From assembly GCF_910592395.1 (NCBI RefSeq), contig NC_088319.1:7936001-8000000 (forward strand): DNA of 64,000 bases, in the 5' to 3' direction. Below are positions 33,226 through 44,268 of this stretch, in pieces. Made by a program: the position numbers and the translations under genes. The notes beneath the pieces are model-generated. The model was given only the letters and a program-made list of their open reading frames with translations, had not been told where the DNA came from and made no database searches. Source of the DNA: Lineus longissimus (lineage: Eukaryota > Nemertea > Pilidiophora > Heteronemertea > Lineidae). Every line of letters starts with the position of its first letter. Position 1 is the first letter of the stretch.

Positions 33226-35355
33226 CATGATGCTAACCTTGAGCGTTTCCTTCAGTGTTGTGTGAAGAATGGGATCAAGTTGAGTCTGCCGAAAACTGAA
33301 CTTAGAAAGGATGCTATCATTTTCATGGGACACCAGGTCACCAAGGACGGTTTAAAAATTGATCCGGACAGGTTGAGGGCTATCCAGGAGTTCGAAAAGC
33401 CCGATTCTGTGGAATCCATGCGTCGTTTTCTTGGGTTTGTGAACTATCTTGCTAAGTTCTTACCCAAACTCTCAGATGTCCTTGCGCCTTTGAGACATCT
33501 TACCGTCAAGGATGTGCCGTGGTTGTGGACTGAGAAGCATGACCAAGCGTTTGATGAGGTGAAACGTCTTGTCACCACCGCCCCTGTGCTAGCATACTAT
33601 TATCCGAAAGAACCTCTTGTCATTCAGTGTGACGCAAGTTTAAAGGGTTTAGGTTGTGCCCTACTGCAAAATAAGAAACCTGTCGCTTATGCTAGCCGAG
33701 CATTGACTGAAACTGAGACTAGATACGCGCAGATCGAGAAAGAGATGCTGGCCATTGTTTTCTCTCTCGAAAAGTTCAATCAGTACACATACGGACGTTA
33801 TACAATCGTACACAGTGATCATAAGCCCTTAGAATCTATAGTTAAGAAGCCCTTAACTAGAGCTCCCAAGCGTCTTCAAGGGATGATTCTGAGGACACAG
33901 AAATATAACTATGAAATTGTGTACTTGAAGGGCAAAGAAATGCACATTGCGGACATGTTGTCTAGGTCATATTTGCCCAATGAGGAGAAAAGTCATGTTG
34001 AGTTCGAGCAGATCAATATGGCTGAGTTTCTGCCTATCCGTTCTGAGAGGCTGTCAGAAATCTGTCTTGAGACTGCCGAGGATCCAACCCTCCAAGGTCT
34101 GAAGGAGATTGTTCTACACGGATGGCCAGAACGTAAGGAAGACCTTCCGCCGAAGGTAGTGCCGTTCTTCCATATCCGCGACGAGATTACTGTACAAAGT
34201 GGACTCTTGTTCAGAGGAGAACGTGTTATCATTCCTTATAAGCTGAGGAACGAGTTCAAAAGGCTAGTTCACTCCTCGCGTCTTGGAGTGGAGTCCTGTC
34301 TTAGAAGAGCCAGAGAGTGTCTTTACTGGCCGGGTATGACAGGAGATCTGAAGGAGTTCATAACGCTTTGTGACACTTGTCGTGAGTTAGGGTCCTGCCA
34401 GACCAAAGAAACGTTAGTTTGTCATGAGTTGGCCACTAGGCCATGGCAAAAAGTAGGTGTTGACCTATTTGAACTTGATAGTAACGACTACATGGTTACA
34501 GTCGATTACTATAGTAACTTTTGGGAGACTGATAGGCTCAGAAGTACAACTAGCCTGAATGTGATCAGAAAGCTGAAAGCTCACTTCGCTAGATTTGGTT
34601 GTCCAGAGACAGTTGTAAGCGATAATGGTGGACAGTTCGATTCTCAGGAGTTTACAAACTTTGCTGTAAAGTGGGATTTTGAACATCAGATGATAAGCCC
34701 ACGACATAGTCAGAGCAACGGAAAAGTTGAGGCTGCAGTGAAGGCTGCTAAGAAAACCCTGCGCAAAGCAAAACGCTCTGGTACTGATCAATATCTTGCT
34801 GTTCTTGAAAATTGTAACACCCAAACTCAAGGACTTGACACCAGCCCAGCTCAGAGACTTCTCAATCGCCGTACCAGAACTCTATTGCTTGTGAGTGCTA
34901 AACTGTTGCAACCAGTCAATCCAGAGTTACAGTCTAAGATGAAAGAAAGCCAGAAACGTCAGGCTCACTACTACAATAAGTCTGCCAAGAACCTACCATC
35001 ACTGAAAGTAGGAGACACTGTCAGGATGAAGCCTTTCCGTAAAGAAGACAAGAACTGGAGAAAGGGAACCGTCATCTCAAACCCAGGAATTCGGTCTTAC
35101 GAGGTCAAAACGGAGACAGGAATGTTTCGTAAGAACCGCACCGATTTGAGAAAAACACCTGAAATGCCAGTTTCCCATCAGAACGAGGAAATTCTAGTGG
35201 ACACCGGTTCAGAAATTGTGCCCGAAACAACAGTCAGTCCTCAATCTGATAATGTCATCCAGTCTGAGTCTGACAGTGTTGTGCCATTTGTCCCCAGACG
35301 CTCTGGTAGACAAATTAGACCACCATCGCGATTCAAGGATTTTGTGAAGAAGTGA
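33226..35355 (+). CDS. Gypsy pol: end of RT, RNase H, integrase
   Basis: An open frame of about 710 codons continues from EAIHDANLERFLQCC, the RT thumb, through RNase H (QCDASLKGLGCALLQ, EKEMLAIVFSLEKF, VHSDHKPLESI) to integrase. In the zinc-binding part the usual His-x3-His reads LVHSSRLGVESC, so the second His is replaced by Arg, while CDTCRELGSC keeps the Cys pair. Core residues are DLFELD (Asp), VVSDNGGQF (Asp) and SNGKVEAAVK (Glu). The C-terminus has RRSGRQIRPPSRFKDFV, usual in this group. No start codon belongs to it, because the RT palm is missing upstream. It is the longest intact Gypsy frame in the window but cannot act alone. Confidence 0.9.
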   Translation, partial: HDANLERFLQCCVKNGIKLSLPKTELRKDAIIFMGHQVTKDGLKIDPDRLRAIQEFEKPDSVESMRRFLGFVNYLAKFLPKLSDVLAPLRHLTVKDVPWLWTEKHDQAFDEVKRLVTTAPVLAYYYPKEPLVIQCDASLKGLGCALLQNKKPVAYASRALTETETRYAQIEKEMLAIVFSLEKFNQYTYGRYTIVHSDHKPLESIVKKPLTRAPKRLQGMILRTQKYNYEIVYLKGKEMHIADMLSRSYLPNEEKSHVEFEQINMAEFLPIRSERLSEICLETAEDPTLQGLKEIVLHGWPERKEDLPPKVVPFFHIRDEITVQSGLLFRGERVIIPYKLRNEFKRLVHSSRLGVESCLRRARECLYWPGMTGDLKEFITLCDTCRELGSCQTKETLVCHELATRPWQKVGVDLFELDSNDYMVTVDYYSNFWETDRLRSTTSLNVIRKLKAHFARFGCPETVVSDNGGQFDSQEFTNFAVKWDFEHQMISPRHSQSNGKVEAAVKAAKKTLRKAKRSGTDQYLAVLENCNTQTQGLDTSPAQRLLNRRTRTLLLVSAKLLQPVNPELQSKMKESQKRQAHYYNKSAKNLPSLKVGDTVRMKPFRKEDKNWRKGTVISNPGIRSYEVKTETGMFRKNRTDLRKTPEMPVSHQNEEILVDTGSEIVPETTVSPQSDNVIQSESDSVVPFVPRRSGRQIRPPSRFKDFVKK

Positions 35356-35806
35356 AGTGCTGGTAACCTCTCCTTCTTATGTGTAGAAAGTCAATGAATA
35401 TGTGCCTTAGTGTTGTGAAAATCTGGTTCTATGGTGGTGATTGAAGACAAATATTTCTAAATTGCGCAAAATGTGTGTTTTCGAGCGTTATATAGTTCGT
35501 GTTTGAAGTTAAATTTCTATGTTTGAATATTCAGCCACTAATTTTGGCTTACTGTGTAGTTCACTGGTATATTTTGTTCAGTAATTAGTGAGAGACTGAG
35601 GTTTTGAGTCTCAGTGTTTTCAGAACAGTTTGAGAAGTTTAGTTTTGAGTACTAGTAATAATCTAATAGTTTGGACTCTGCTCTAGTGCTGCACACACAG
35701 ACTCTTGGACTATCTGGGTAATCATACCCTATTATATTTGTGCAGTTTTGAGCATACTTTATTTACTTTGTGGCCAGGTTTAATTAAATCCATAAAAGAG
35801 AAAGGA
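35356..35806 (+). other. Gypsy 3' untranslated region with polypurine tract
   Basis: AT-rich sequence without coding potential ends in a purine run AAAAGAGAAAGGA immediately before TGTAAC at 35807. This is the expected position and form of the polypurine tract that primes plus-strand synthesis. Confidence 0.65.
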
Positions 35807-35934
35807 TGTAACAATATGTGCCACACCCCTTTTACGGTTTCCCGGTTGCCGGTCCAGTTCTAAGTTCGGTTCGCGTCTCATACCAACCCGTTGTACATTA
35901 CATGGCGTACAAATAGAAAGTTGTATATTGTTAC
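35807..35934 (+). repeat. Gypsy 3' LTR, short
   Basis: It begins TGTAACAATATGTG directly after the purine tract and ends GTATATTGTTAC, so the ends are inverted copies (TGTAACAATAT / ATATTGTTAC). About 128 bp is short for an LTR. No 5' partner exists in the window, so the right edge rests on the inverted end only. Confidence 0.5.
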
Positions 35935-36560
35935 GCTCTCGTTTTCATTCACTCATTCCACCTCAATACGCATCATGAAACACCCACCCCGTTCCTACCC
36001 CGGGTCAGGGTACTGACAAGTCAGTCCCTGTTGGGTCGGGCAGTTGTGCCCCCGGGGTGACTTTTCCTTCTCCCGGTACTTCGGGGAAGAAGTTGAAGAA
36101 GTCTGTACGGAGAGGGCCTAGAAAGCCTGGTCGAGAGAAGTCTTCGTTTCCCCCCTCCCTTTCCTCCGCCGGGACCCCCGCTCTTCAGCGGCGAGGTCCC
36201 CGGGGCTCTGGAGAGGTTTTGCCCTCACCCGACCCCGTTCCCCAGGCTGGGAACCCCCTTCGGGGGTGTGCCCGCTAGGGAGGTCTCGTCGTTGAGCATC
36301 GATGCCCCTGTCTCAGGGATGCTCCGCGAGACTTCCTCCGCCCCCTTCTTCGGCGGGCAGGACTGTTAGGGCACTAACATTGAAATGGCCGAGACGGGGT
36401 CAGTCGTTCTCCGCGAGAGGGCGTACTTTACAAATTAACGACGATTTCCCTTGCGTTTGGACACTGCCTTGTCGCTGCTTTTCGTACTTTTGCCGCTGTT
36501 ATACTAGTTTGTGCCTTTTCATTTTATTTGTTCCGAAACACTAGCGTTGGGATTGCTGTT
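35935..36560 (+). other. GC-rich block with an Arg/Pro-rich ORF
   Basis: The 73-codon ORF at 36057-36278 is rich in Arg, Pro, Gly and Ser (SGKKLKKSVRRGPRKPGREK) and is followed by a short palindrome (CCCCCTTCGGGGG). Base composition differs sharply from the surroundings. It might be a gag-like or LINE 5' fragment, but I recognise no domain. Confidence 0.3.
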
Positions 36561-36689
36561 CGCCATCATGTAATCGGTAAATATTATTGTTTTACGGTCT
36601 GGATGATTTAGGGAAAAGTATGGTAGAAGACGAACAAGTTTTTTTCGTTGATTCTAGACGAATTCAAAGAAGACAGAATCGTTGCCAAA

Positions 36690-37115
36690 ACAAATCGAAT
36701 GCGCACACTCGGAATACGTCAGATGGCCTAGTAAGCCGACTTCGGACAGTGCCTAGAGAGACACGGCGATCCTTTGTTCAAGGGTCAGTGCAAACTTCTC
36801 CGAATTCGTCTATCAGCGTAATGACGTAACTGGTGAAATAACGAGGAGTAGGCCTAGTGGTGAAACAATATTGCGCAATGTTATTTTGGTAGGAGGTTGT
36901 GGCAGTGAAGGGACTGTGTACATGCACTTGAGGGAGTGTGTTCATCCAGATAGGCCTGTTTGAAGAAGAGGAATCGGCTCCAAAACAATTTCAACAATGA
37001 GTGCGCACACTCAGAACATGTCACTCGTCAGAAGGCCTTTGCTGACTTTGGACAATGCCTAGAGACACCATGATCTGGTCAGCACCAAAACAAACTTCTT
37101 CGAATTGGTCTATTT
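36690..37115 (+). repeat. Diverged direct duplication
   Basis: Two segments (about 36690-36810 and 36980-37115) share GCGCACACTC, a GGCCT-containing middle, GGACA.TGCCTAGAGA and CAAACTTCT.CGAATT.GTCTAT in the same order. This indicates an old tandem duplication of about 300 bp. No coding role is seen. Confidence 0.6.
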
Positions 37116-38630
37116 ATAGGACCTTTGCAGCATTGCCAGATACGCCGGCACCACCTAGGGTCGCCAAAACAAACCATGTTTACAATAGATCTTCACAGAA
37201 AAGGATGCACATTGGCTCGAGACCCATTCGAAAGTCGGTCAGCGGGTAGCACATGTGTGCACAGTATGATGCACTGTCAAGATGTTTTACAAAATTCAAT
37301 TTTTTTAAGGATATTTGATTGACAGGACGCAATAGCATCGGCCAGCATCACCATGGCAATGACGGCATGAAAAAGGCTCGGCATCTCTAGCACATATCGT
37401 TTGAGATATGTTTCAAATCAGTTGCAAAAAAAATTTCAACCACTTACATGTATTCCTTTTTATGAAGTCGTAGACTTCATCTTGCAGTGGGGGCAAGTGT
37501 GACCTTGACCGTGTTCCAGAAGCCTCGTCTCCAGCCTACAATTTTGTATCATGTTTAGCGGGCTGAATGTATGGCAATTAGCCTGGAGACGAGCTACATG
37601 TTAAAACCAGTGCCTGGGACTGGCTCACAACTATTTCGTGTACATTGACTTTTGTGTAAATCCGCTGGACTTTAGATTTTATTTTGATTGTTCGTAGACC
37701 TCATGTAGTAATAAAGGGAGATTTTTGTACTGCATTGTGTTAGTATTTTATCTAGCATAGTGTATCTACAACCCGGCGATGCACACAAGGAGGCGTCGCG
37801 GGGAAAATCACGGTGCTGTGTGTGACTCCGCACGGATTGCACGGCGGCAAACTTGCAAGGTGAGTCGTTCTTTCCCAACGAAGAATTGGTCATTTCTGTC
37901 CAAAAGGTCGCGTTCACGTGTTCAAATGTGACCGTAGACATTAACTAATAAGGCGTGCATCTAATAATATGTAGATTACCGTTAAATTGATGATTGGATA
38001 GCAGCTTTCAGACTTTGTAAAGTCGGCGAGTTGTCATCGAGCATATCGGCGGCCGCCATTACTGTAGGCCTACATCATTACATGTGCGTGCGTAAAAATG
38101 GTTTCGCAATCGGAGCTGATAACTCCATTAAAACCACGAGAAACTCTAAAAACTGCACCTTTTCTGAAACCTTGATAAGTCAGATTTATGTGCGTACCTT
38201 AAATTCTTCGTTTAAAGAGCTTTTGGTGGCAAAACTTTGCCTTTTGGCTCACCGTAGGCCTACCACGTGGTTTACTCTATAAACAAAAAATACCGCAGTG
38301 TCCGTCATTGTATCCTGCGGTCATCCTAAAATGCGCTCACCAGGGCCTGTACATTGCCAATATTATTGTCAAGCAATCACACAGAGCATTTCATACCACC
38401 TTGTTGACGACAGTGAAGGAAAATGTAGCTGATTTTCTTTCACGCATGTCAGAATGCTCGCAAAATTGGGCTAAAAAAATAAGACTGTGTCTCCCCATGG
38501 TGGGAATCTAAATACCTTTTAAATTTATTAACATTTTTAGTAACGCATCATTTTGTATTTTTCAGGCTGGACAGAATTTACATGTACAGTATATACTTAT
38601 ACACTGACTTATTTGCAACAGGTACGTAGA
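37116..38630. other. Unassigned sequence between duplication and minisatellite
   Basis: No gene or known element was recognised. A small fold-back lies at about 37526-37596 (CTCGTCTCCAG / CTGGAGACGAG). Confidence 0.4.
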
Positions 38631-38635
38631 ACATT

Positions 38636-38895
38636 GAACTGCTGCACGCTACATGAATCTATTGCTGCACGCTACATGAAACTATTGCTGCACGCTACAT
38701 GAATTTACTGCTGCACGCTACATGAAACTACTGCTTCACGCTACATGAATCTACTGTTGCACACCACATCAAACTACTGTTGCACACTACATGGAACTAC
38801 TGCACGCAACATGAATCTACTGCTGCACACTACATGAAACTACTGCTGCATGTTACGTCATGAAACTAGTGCTGCACGCTAATGAATCTACTGCG
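38636..38895 (+). repeat. 23-bp minisatellite
   Basis: About eleven imperfect copies of GCACGCTACATGAA followed by WCTAYTGCT repeat with a 23-bp period; copies alternate GAATCT and GAAACT, suggesting a 46-bp higher-order unit in the left half. It lies just upstream of the Helitron's first exon, as tandem repeats often do near Helitron ends. Confidence 0.85.
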
Positions 38896-39032
38896 ACAGT
38901 TTCCAGTTACAACCAGTCTTTAGAGGTGAAACGTATGGATTGTAGTACTTGATAATTTATAGAATTGGATTGCTTTGACTGCTCTTCTGAAAGTCTTTTG
39001 ATTGTATTGTAACTTGTATCAAATGCATTAAA

Positions 39033-42000
39033 ATGGGCATAACAATTGCTGAATATCGATTTGCAATTGGCTGCTATTTCGAGAAGGCTAGGCAGAAAAG
39101 TCTTACTTCCAATTCTACACTGTCTTCCGTTTCATCATCGCAGTGTGGGTGTTCGAGAAGTAAGTTTTATATGACATCTGTTTGGTTTGTTCAGTTTTAT
39201 ATTTACCATGTTAAATGTCTACTTGTTAAATATAATGCACATGAGGCACAGTTGCTAGAACAGAATGAGAAAAAAATAAGGAAAAAGCTTCAAAACACTT
39301 TCTAGAGATTTCTAGCGATTTCCATGCAACATGTTATTTTCAAGCCTCTTGGTATTTTGTATTTGCTGTAGCATGTCAGTATCAACTGCATAATGAAAAT
39401 ATCCAAAGACAGTGCAATGACATTGAGGTCAATCCTGGTCCCAAAGTGACATCTCCAAGTATTGATTCAAATTGTTGTGTTGTGCATGGTCTTTATCATC
39501 AAGGATCTGAAATTTTTTCTGAATTCTCACGTGGAAAACAGTGCGTTTGTAACGGTTTAATGGCCTTGGTAAAAGACAAGACTAAGTCTTACACACTGTG
39601 TTGCATTTTGGGGATTGTCTTTACAAAAGAATACATGCATTTAATCCAAACGATTTGCTACTACCAACTGATCTTCTTCAACTAATATCTTTCACTGACA
39701 AAATTTTTACTGTTTATTGTAAACCTCTATATGTCGGGACAGTATTTGGTGCAGATAATGGTATATACCTCAGTCTTGAAACTGCACTGAGTAATTGTTT
39801 TAGTAGCAGTACTGTGACTTCTGCTCTCATGTGTTTCAATGGATCAACTATTGTAATTGCATTACAGGATGAACATTTTTTCATTTTTGATTCCCATGCT
39901 AGAAACAAAGAAGGGTTACAAGATGTGGATGGCGCCTGTGTTTTATTAACATTTTCATCACTACAGTCATTGTGTGCACAATTGAAGAAGCACATTACAT
40001 CATTAACAAATCAACAGGTTGTACAGTTTGACTTGACACCAATTAAGCTTACATCAGTTGGAAGTAAACTAGCTAAGGAGCTCAGTAAAAAGAAATTTAC
40101 AGTCAAATTTAGTGATAGTGATAAAGAAGGAAGTCCAAACATGTCTTTGCAAACACAGTCTTTAAATCCAACACACTTTTTGCCGTCACCAGACTTGAGG
40201 CAAAATCTTTTTTATTTTGTTCCTGTAGATACTGAATGGCAAAAAGAACAGTGTCATGCAGTTGGGTTAAACACCACTACTATTGATTCATCTTGCAAAT
40301 TTTTACAATATACTAAAAGTCCCCTTCAGAGTTGCATTCCACAACATATAATCAAAATAATACCGGATGGAAACTGTTTTTTTCGCTCGATATCTTATGC
40401 TGTGCTTGGTACTGAATACTACCATCTCCATTTCAGAAAGGTTATAATAAGCCATATAAAATCTCATCCAAGTTTGTTTCATGGCTTACTACTGTCGCAA
40501 AATATAGATACCGTTGATGACTATTTGCAGCAAAGTAATATGGCAAATCCTGGAACTTGGGCAACAGCTTTAGAGATAATTGCAACAGCACATTTCTTTC
40601 GCACTGACATATTTACATACATAATTGCGAATAATGACTGGAAATGGTTGAAATATAGTGCAAGTATATTAGGTGGGTTGCATGTATCCAGGCATGTATG
40701 TGGGTATAGTTGTGATGAAAGAGAAAGAAAAAGAAAAAAACTTGCCATGAGAAAACGACGCGAGGATTTAACATTTAAAGAAAAAGAAAAGGAACAGAGA
40801 AAAAAAAGGCAAGATGATAATGAGTTGAGAAGGATTTCAATGCAAGAAAAATCACAAGCTACATGTATGAGAGAGAAACGGAAAAAAATTGGTGACCACA
40901 ATGTCAATCAAGATACACATTTATCAATTTCATCATCAATTAATAATTTCCGTAAAAGTATTGAACTTGGTCCAGAATATGTGTGTACTTGTTGTAATCA
41001 ATTATGGTATCGTAATAATGTACAAAACTGTCAAAGAATCACTGATAATGAAACCTTTCGAAAATGTACCACCAATCATTGTAGTATGCAAGGCAAAGAA
41101 TGGATTTGCACGACCTGTCTAAAATATGTCCAAAAAAAGAAAATCCCCCCATGTTCAGTACAGAATGGAATGTGCTTCCCTAAAAAACCTCCTCAACTGG
41201 ACCTTTTTCCCCTTGAAGAAAGGTTAATCGCACCAAGAATTCCATTCATGCAAATACATCAGTTGCCATGTGGAAAACAGTTCAGTATTCATGGTAATGT
41301 AGTGAATGTCCCGGCAGATGTTGTATCTACAGTCACTCTATTGCCACGGAAAGTTCGTGATAATGAAACAATTCCTGTTAAATTGAAAAGAAGACTAAAT
41401 TACAAAACCAATGTCGCATTTGAAAATATTCGACCCAACAAAGTACACCAGGCTGCAGTTTGGTTAACAACTCACAGTCCACTATTTCAAGAATATGGTG
41501 TTAATGTAAGATCCCCGTCACCAGAAGCAGAGGAAAATCTTGTAAAAGATAGCATATCTAATAACGAAAGTGGTGATAATGAAATTGAAAGTACAGATTC
41601 AGATAAATGGTCTGATGATGATGAGGAAGTTCCTGCAGTAGAAACATTTCTACATGACATGTCAAATTACAATGGCACAGAAGTCTTTTGCTATGCTCCT
41701 GGGGAAGGCAACACACCATTAGGGCTATTCCGTGACAAAGACTCAGAATATTTATCTTTCCCAACTATATTCTGCGGTGAACGAAGACCCGAAAATCGTT
41801 CAGTTCCTGTACATTACAGCACTATTTCCAAATGGGAATTAAGGAGCATTGATCGCAGGGTTGCAATGTCTGTTCCAAACATCTTTTTTAAACTGAACAA
41901 AATGCAAATAAAGCACATACAGGATAAAGTCAATGTGGCAGTCCGTAAATGTAAATTACAAAATAAAGAACTGAAAGCTGGTGACCTGAAATCTGAAGGA

Positions 42001-42379
42001 ATATCCAATTTAATTATGTTGTATGAAGGATTCAGAGCAATTAAAACTTTGAGAGGATCTCCACCATACTGGGAACAATGCAAGAAAGACATATTTGCAA
42101 TGATACGGCAATTGGGGCTACCAACTTTTTTCTTCACATTATCTGCAGCGGAAACTAGGTGGCCCCATCTCCTTAAAATTCTTGGTCGAATTGTTGATGG
42201 GAAAGAGTATTCTGATGAACAGATAGAAAATATGACATGGGAACAAAAATGTCATTTAATCCAGAGTGATCCTGTTACATGTTCTAGACATTTCATGCAC
42301 CAATTACAGTCCTTCTTTTCAAATGTACTACAAAGTTCATCTAATCCTTTAGGTAAAATGAAAGATTATATGTACAGAT
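39033..42379 (+). pseudogene. Helitron polyprotein N-terminal half: 2A-like motif, proteases, zinc region
   Basis: Exon 1 (39033-39160) encodes MGITIAEYRFAIGCYF... and ends at GTAAGT; exon 2 starts near 39371 and joins in frame. A perfect 2A consensus D-I-E-V-N-P-G-P lies at 39419-39442. A protease-like region follows, with SRGKQCVCNGLMAL (Cys) and FFIFDSHARN (His), resembling herpes-tegument-type cysteine peptidases. A 1-nt shift occurs near 39595. The OTU domain follows (IIPDGNCFFRSISYAV, 40360-40410). A highly charged stretch follows at about 40720-40880, then CTCCNQLWY and CTTCLKY...PPCSVQNGM zinc-binding motifs, an acidic linker, and the start of the Rep region (GLPTFFFTLSAAETRWPHLL). 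The usual OTU His block is not evident. The frame is lost at 42378. Confidence 0.85.
39419..39442 (+). other. 2A-like ribosome-skipping motif
   Basis: The eight residues DIEVNPGP match the 2A consensus D-[VI]-E-x-N-P-G-P at every position. In known 2A peptides the ribosome skips the final Gly-Pro bond, releasing the upstream peptide. The residues just upstream (LHNENIQRQCN) are polar rather than the Leu-rich helix seen in strong 2As, so activity is uncertain. Confidence 0.7.
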
Positions 42380-44036
42380 AGAATTTCAGCAACGAGGTTC
42401 CCCTCACATGCACTGTCTTCTTTATGTGGAGAATGCACCTGTGTACAAACAAGCGAAAGATGAAGAAGTATGTGCTTTTATAGACAAGTATATCCAGGTT
42501 ACAAAATGTGCTGAAAACCCATTTTTATCACTTCAGTATCACAAACACTACAAATCATGCAGGAAAAAAGGACACAAAATTTGCCGTTTTAACTTTCCGC
42601 AACCTCCAATGCCTTACACTATGATTTTAGAGCCACTCAATGAAGAAGAAAAACTCCAGAAAAAAGAATTGCAAGCTATGTACAAACAAATTCAAAATGA
42701 ATTGCTCTTGGCCAAAGATATTGAAGATTTCACATTTGATGATCTAATAAAAAAATTGAATATTAGTTTCAAACAGTATGTGCTAGCTGTCCGCTCATCA
42801 ATAGAATGACCAACAGTCTTTCTTAAAAGGTCACCATGTGAGTCATGTATTAACAACTACAATCCTCATATTCTTAGAGCTTGGCAAGCAAATATGGATT
42901 TGCAGTTCATTCTTGATCCATATGCTTGTGCCATGTATATTGTATCCTACATGAGTAAGGGACAACGTGGAATGAGTAAATTGCTCTCTGAAGCATGCAC
43001 TGAAGCTCGCAAACAGAATAGGGATATTCGCCAACAAGTCCGCCACATTGGTAACAAATTCTTGAACAGCGTAGAAATATCTGCTCACGAAGCATGTTTT
43101 TTATTACTTCAGCTCCCACTCAGAAAATGTTCACGGAGCTTTGTTTTTATAAATACATCTCCTCCAGACCAACAAGTTTGCCTTCTTAAAAATGCCACAG
43201 CTATTGACCATTTACCTGATGACTCCACAGACATTACTGCCGATTCCCTGCTCAAAAGGTATATGAGAAGACCTGCAGCATTAGAAAACACCACTTTGGC
43301 AGACTTTGCAGCATGGTATGACTGTCACTACATACGGAAATCAAAAAAGTCAAAACCAGTGTATGACACTGATGGCTCTATAAAAGAAGATTATTTCTCT
43401 GACAGTTCTGAAGATGAAGAAGAAGAAGATGTAAATGTTCCAACACTCACTATTCCCCTTGACTCCTCAAGAGTTCTGAAAAAACGCTCAAAAGAAAAAG
43501 TTATAAGATATGTCAAATTTCAAAAGAAAACTAATTCTGAATTACATTATCGTGAGCTACTGATGCTTTATCATCCTTGGAGAATTGAAACAGATATCAT
43601 AGGTACTTGTTCAACATATGAATGCAGGTATATACAACTCAAAGACAGCATTAATGTTCATGAACAAAAATATAATAATCAAGCTGAAGCACTAGAACTG
43701 GCAGAAAAGCAATTGCAAAATGAAAAGCACATCATGGAAGATGATCTTGACTTGACTACAGTGGCACCATGTACAGAACATTTGGAACTGACTGGCATTT
43801 TAGAAGGTACTAGTAATTCTCTGGATCATGTTGTTCTTGACCCTGGCACTAATGAAATGTTCAAATGCTATGACATTGCTTCTGATCTGGGACTTGCAGT
43901 TAGCCAAATTGAAACCATATCAGTAAAGAAACTTGAAGATATAGAATATTATCAACTCATGAGGAATCTGAATCTGAAGCAAAAGACCCTCGTTTTGTAC
44001 ATGCTGAAGTGGTTCAAAACAAAAAATGATCCTTTT
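42375..44036 (+). pseudogene. Helitron Rep (HUH) domain
   Basis: In the shifted frame the catalytic HUH motif reads EFQQRGSPHMHCLLY (His-Met-His, about 42378-42425). A TGA at 42807-42809 interrupts the same frame before PTVFLKRSPC. The two-tyrosine motif follows as CAMYIVSYMSKGQRG near 42930-42970. The remaining 300 or so residues up to FKTKNDPF link Rep to the helicase. Rep nicks and rejoins single strands during rolling-circle transposition. The last Phe codon is followed directly by inserted DNA; the frame resumes at 52361. Confidence 0.88.
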
Positions 44037-44268
44037 TAGCTCACCTGTCAGGTGAGCTAATACGATACCGCGGCGTCTGGCGTCCGTCGTCGTCGTCGTC
44101 CGTCGTTAACTTTTGACAAAATCGTGGCACGTTTCTTAACCGCTTGACCCAGAAAGTTCATACTTGGTGTGTGGGTACCCCTAGGCAAGACCTTCCTTCA
44201 GAATGAAAATCAGCGCAATTTGACTGCTGGTCTGCCATATAGGGGGTGCTCTTTGAAAACCTATTTTT

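Larger units (their letters stand above)
9662..35934 (+). mobile_element. Gypsy (Ty3) LTR retrotransposon, 5'-truncated, split by two insertions
   Basis: Three coding blocks join in order on one strand: gag (9662-10149), gag zinc knuckle plus protease plus the start of RT (23990-24981), and the end of RT plus RNase H plus integrase (about 33226-35355), then a purine-rich tract and a short LTR. The first junction is in frame once the EnSpm insertion is removed. At the second junction about 80-90 residues of RT palm, including the YxDD box, are missing, so the BEL/Pao insertion was accompanied by a deletion. No 5' LTR is visible. Confidence 0.85.

Noticed and set aside
38636-38895. Possible CRISPR array
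   Set aside because: The 23-bp units are contiguous, without unique spacers, and the genome is eukaryotic; it is a minisatellite.
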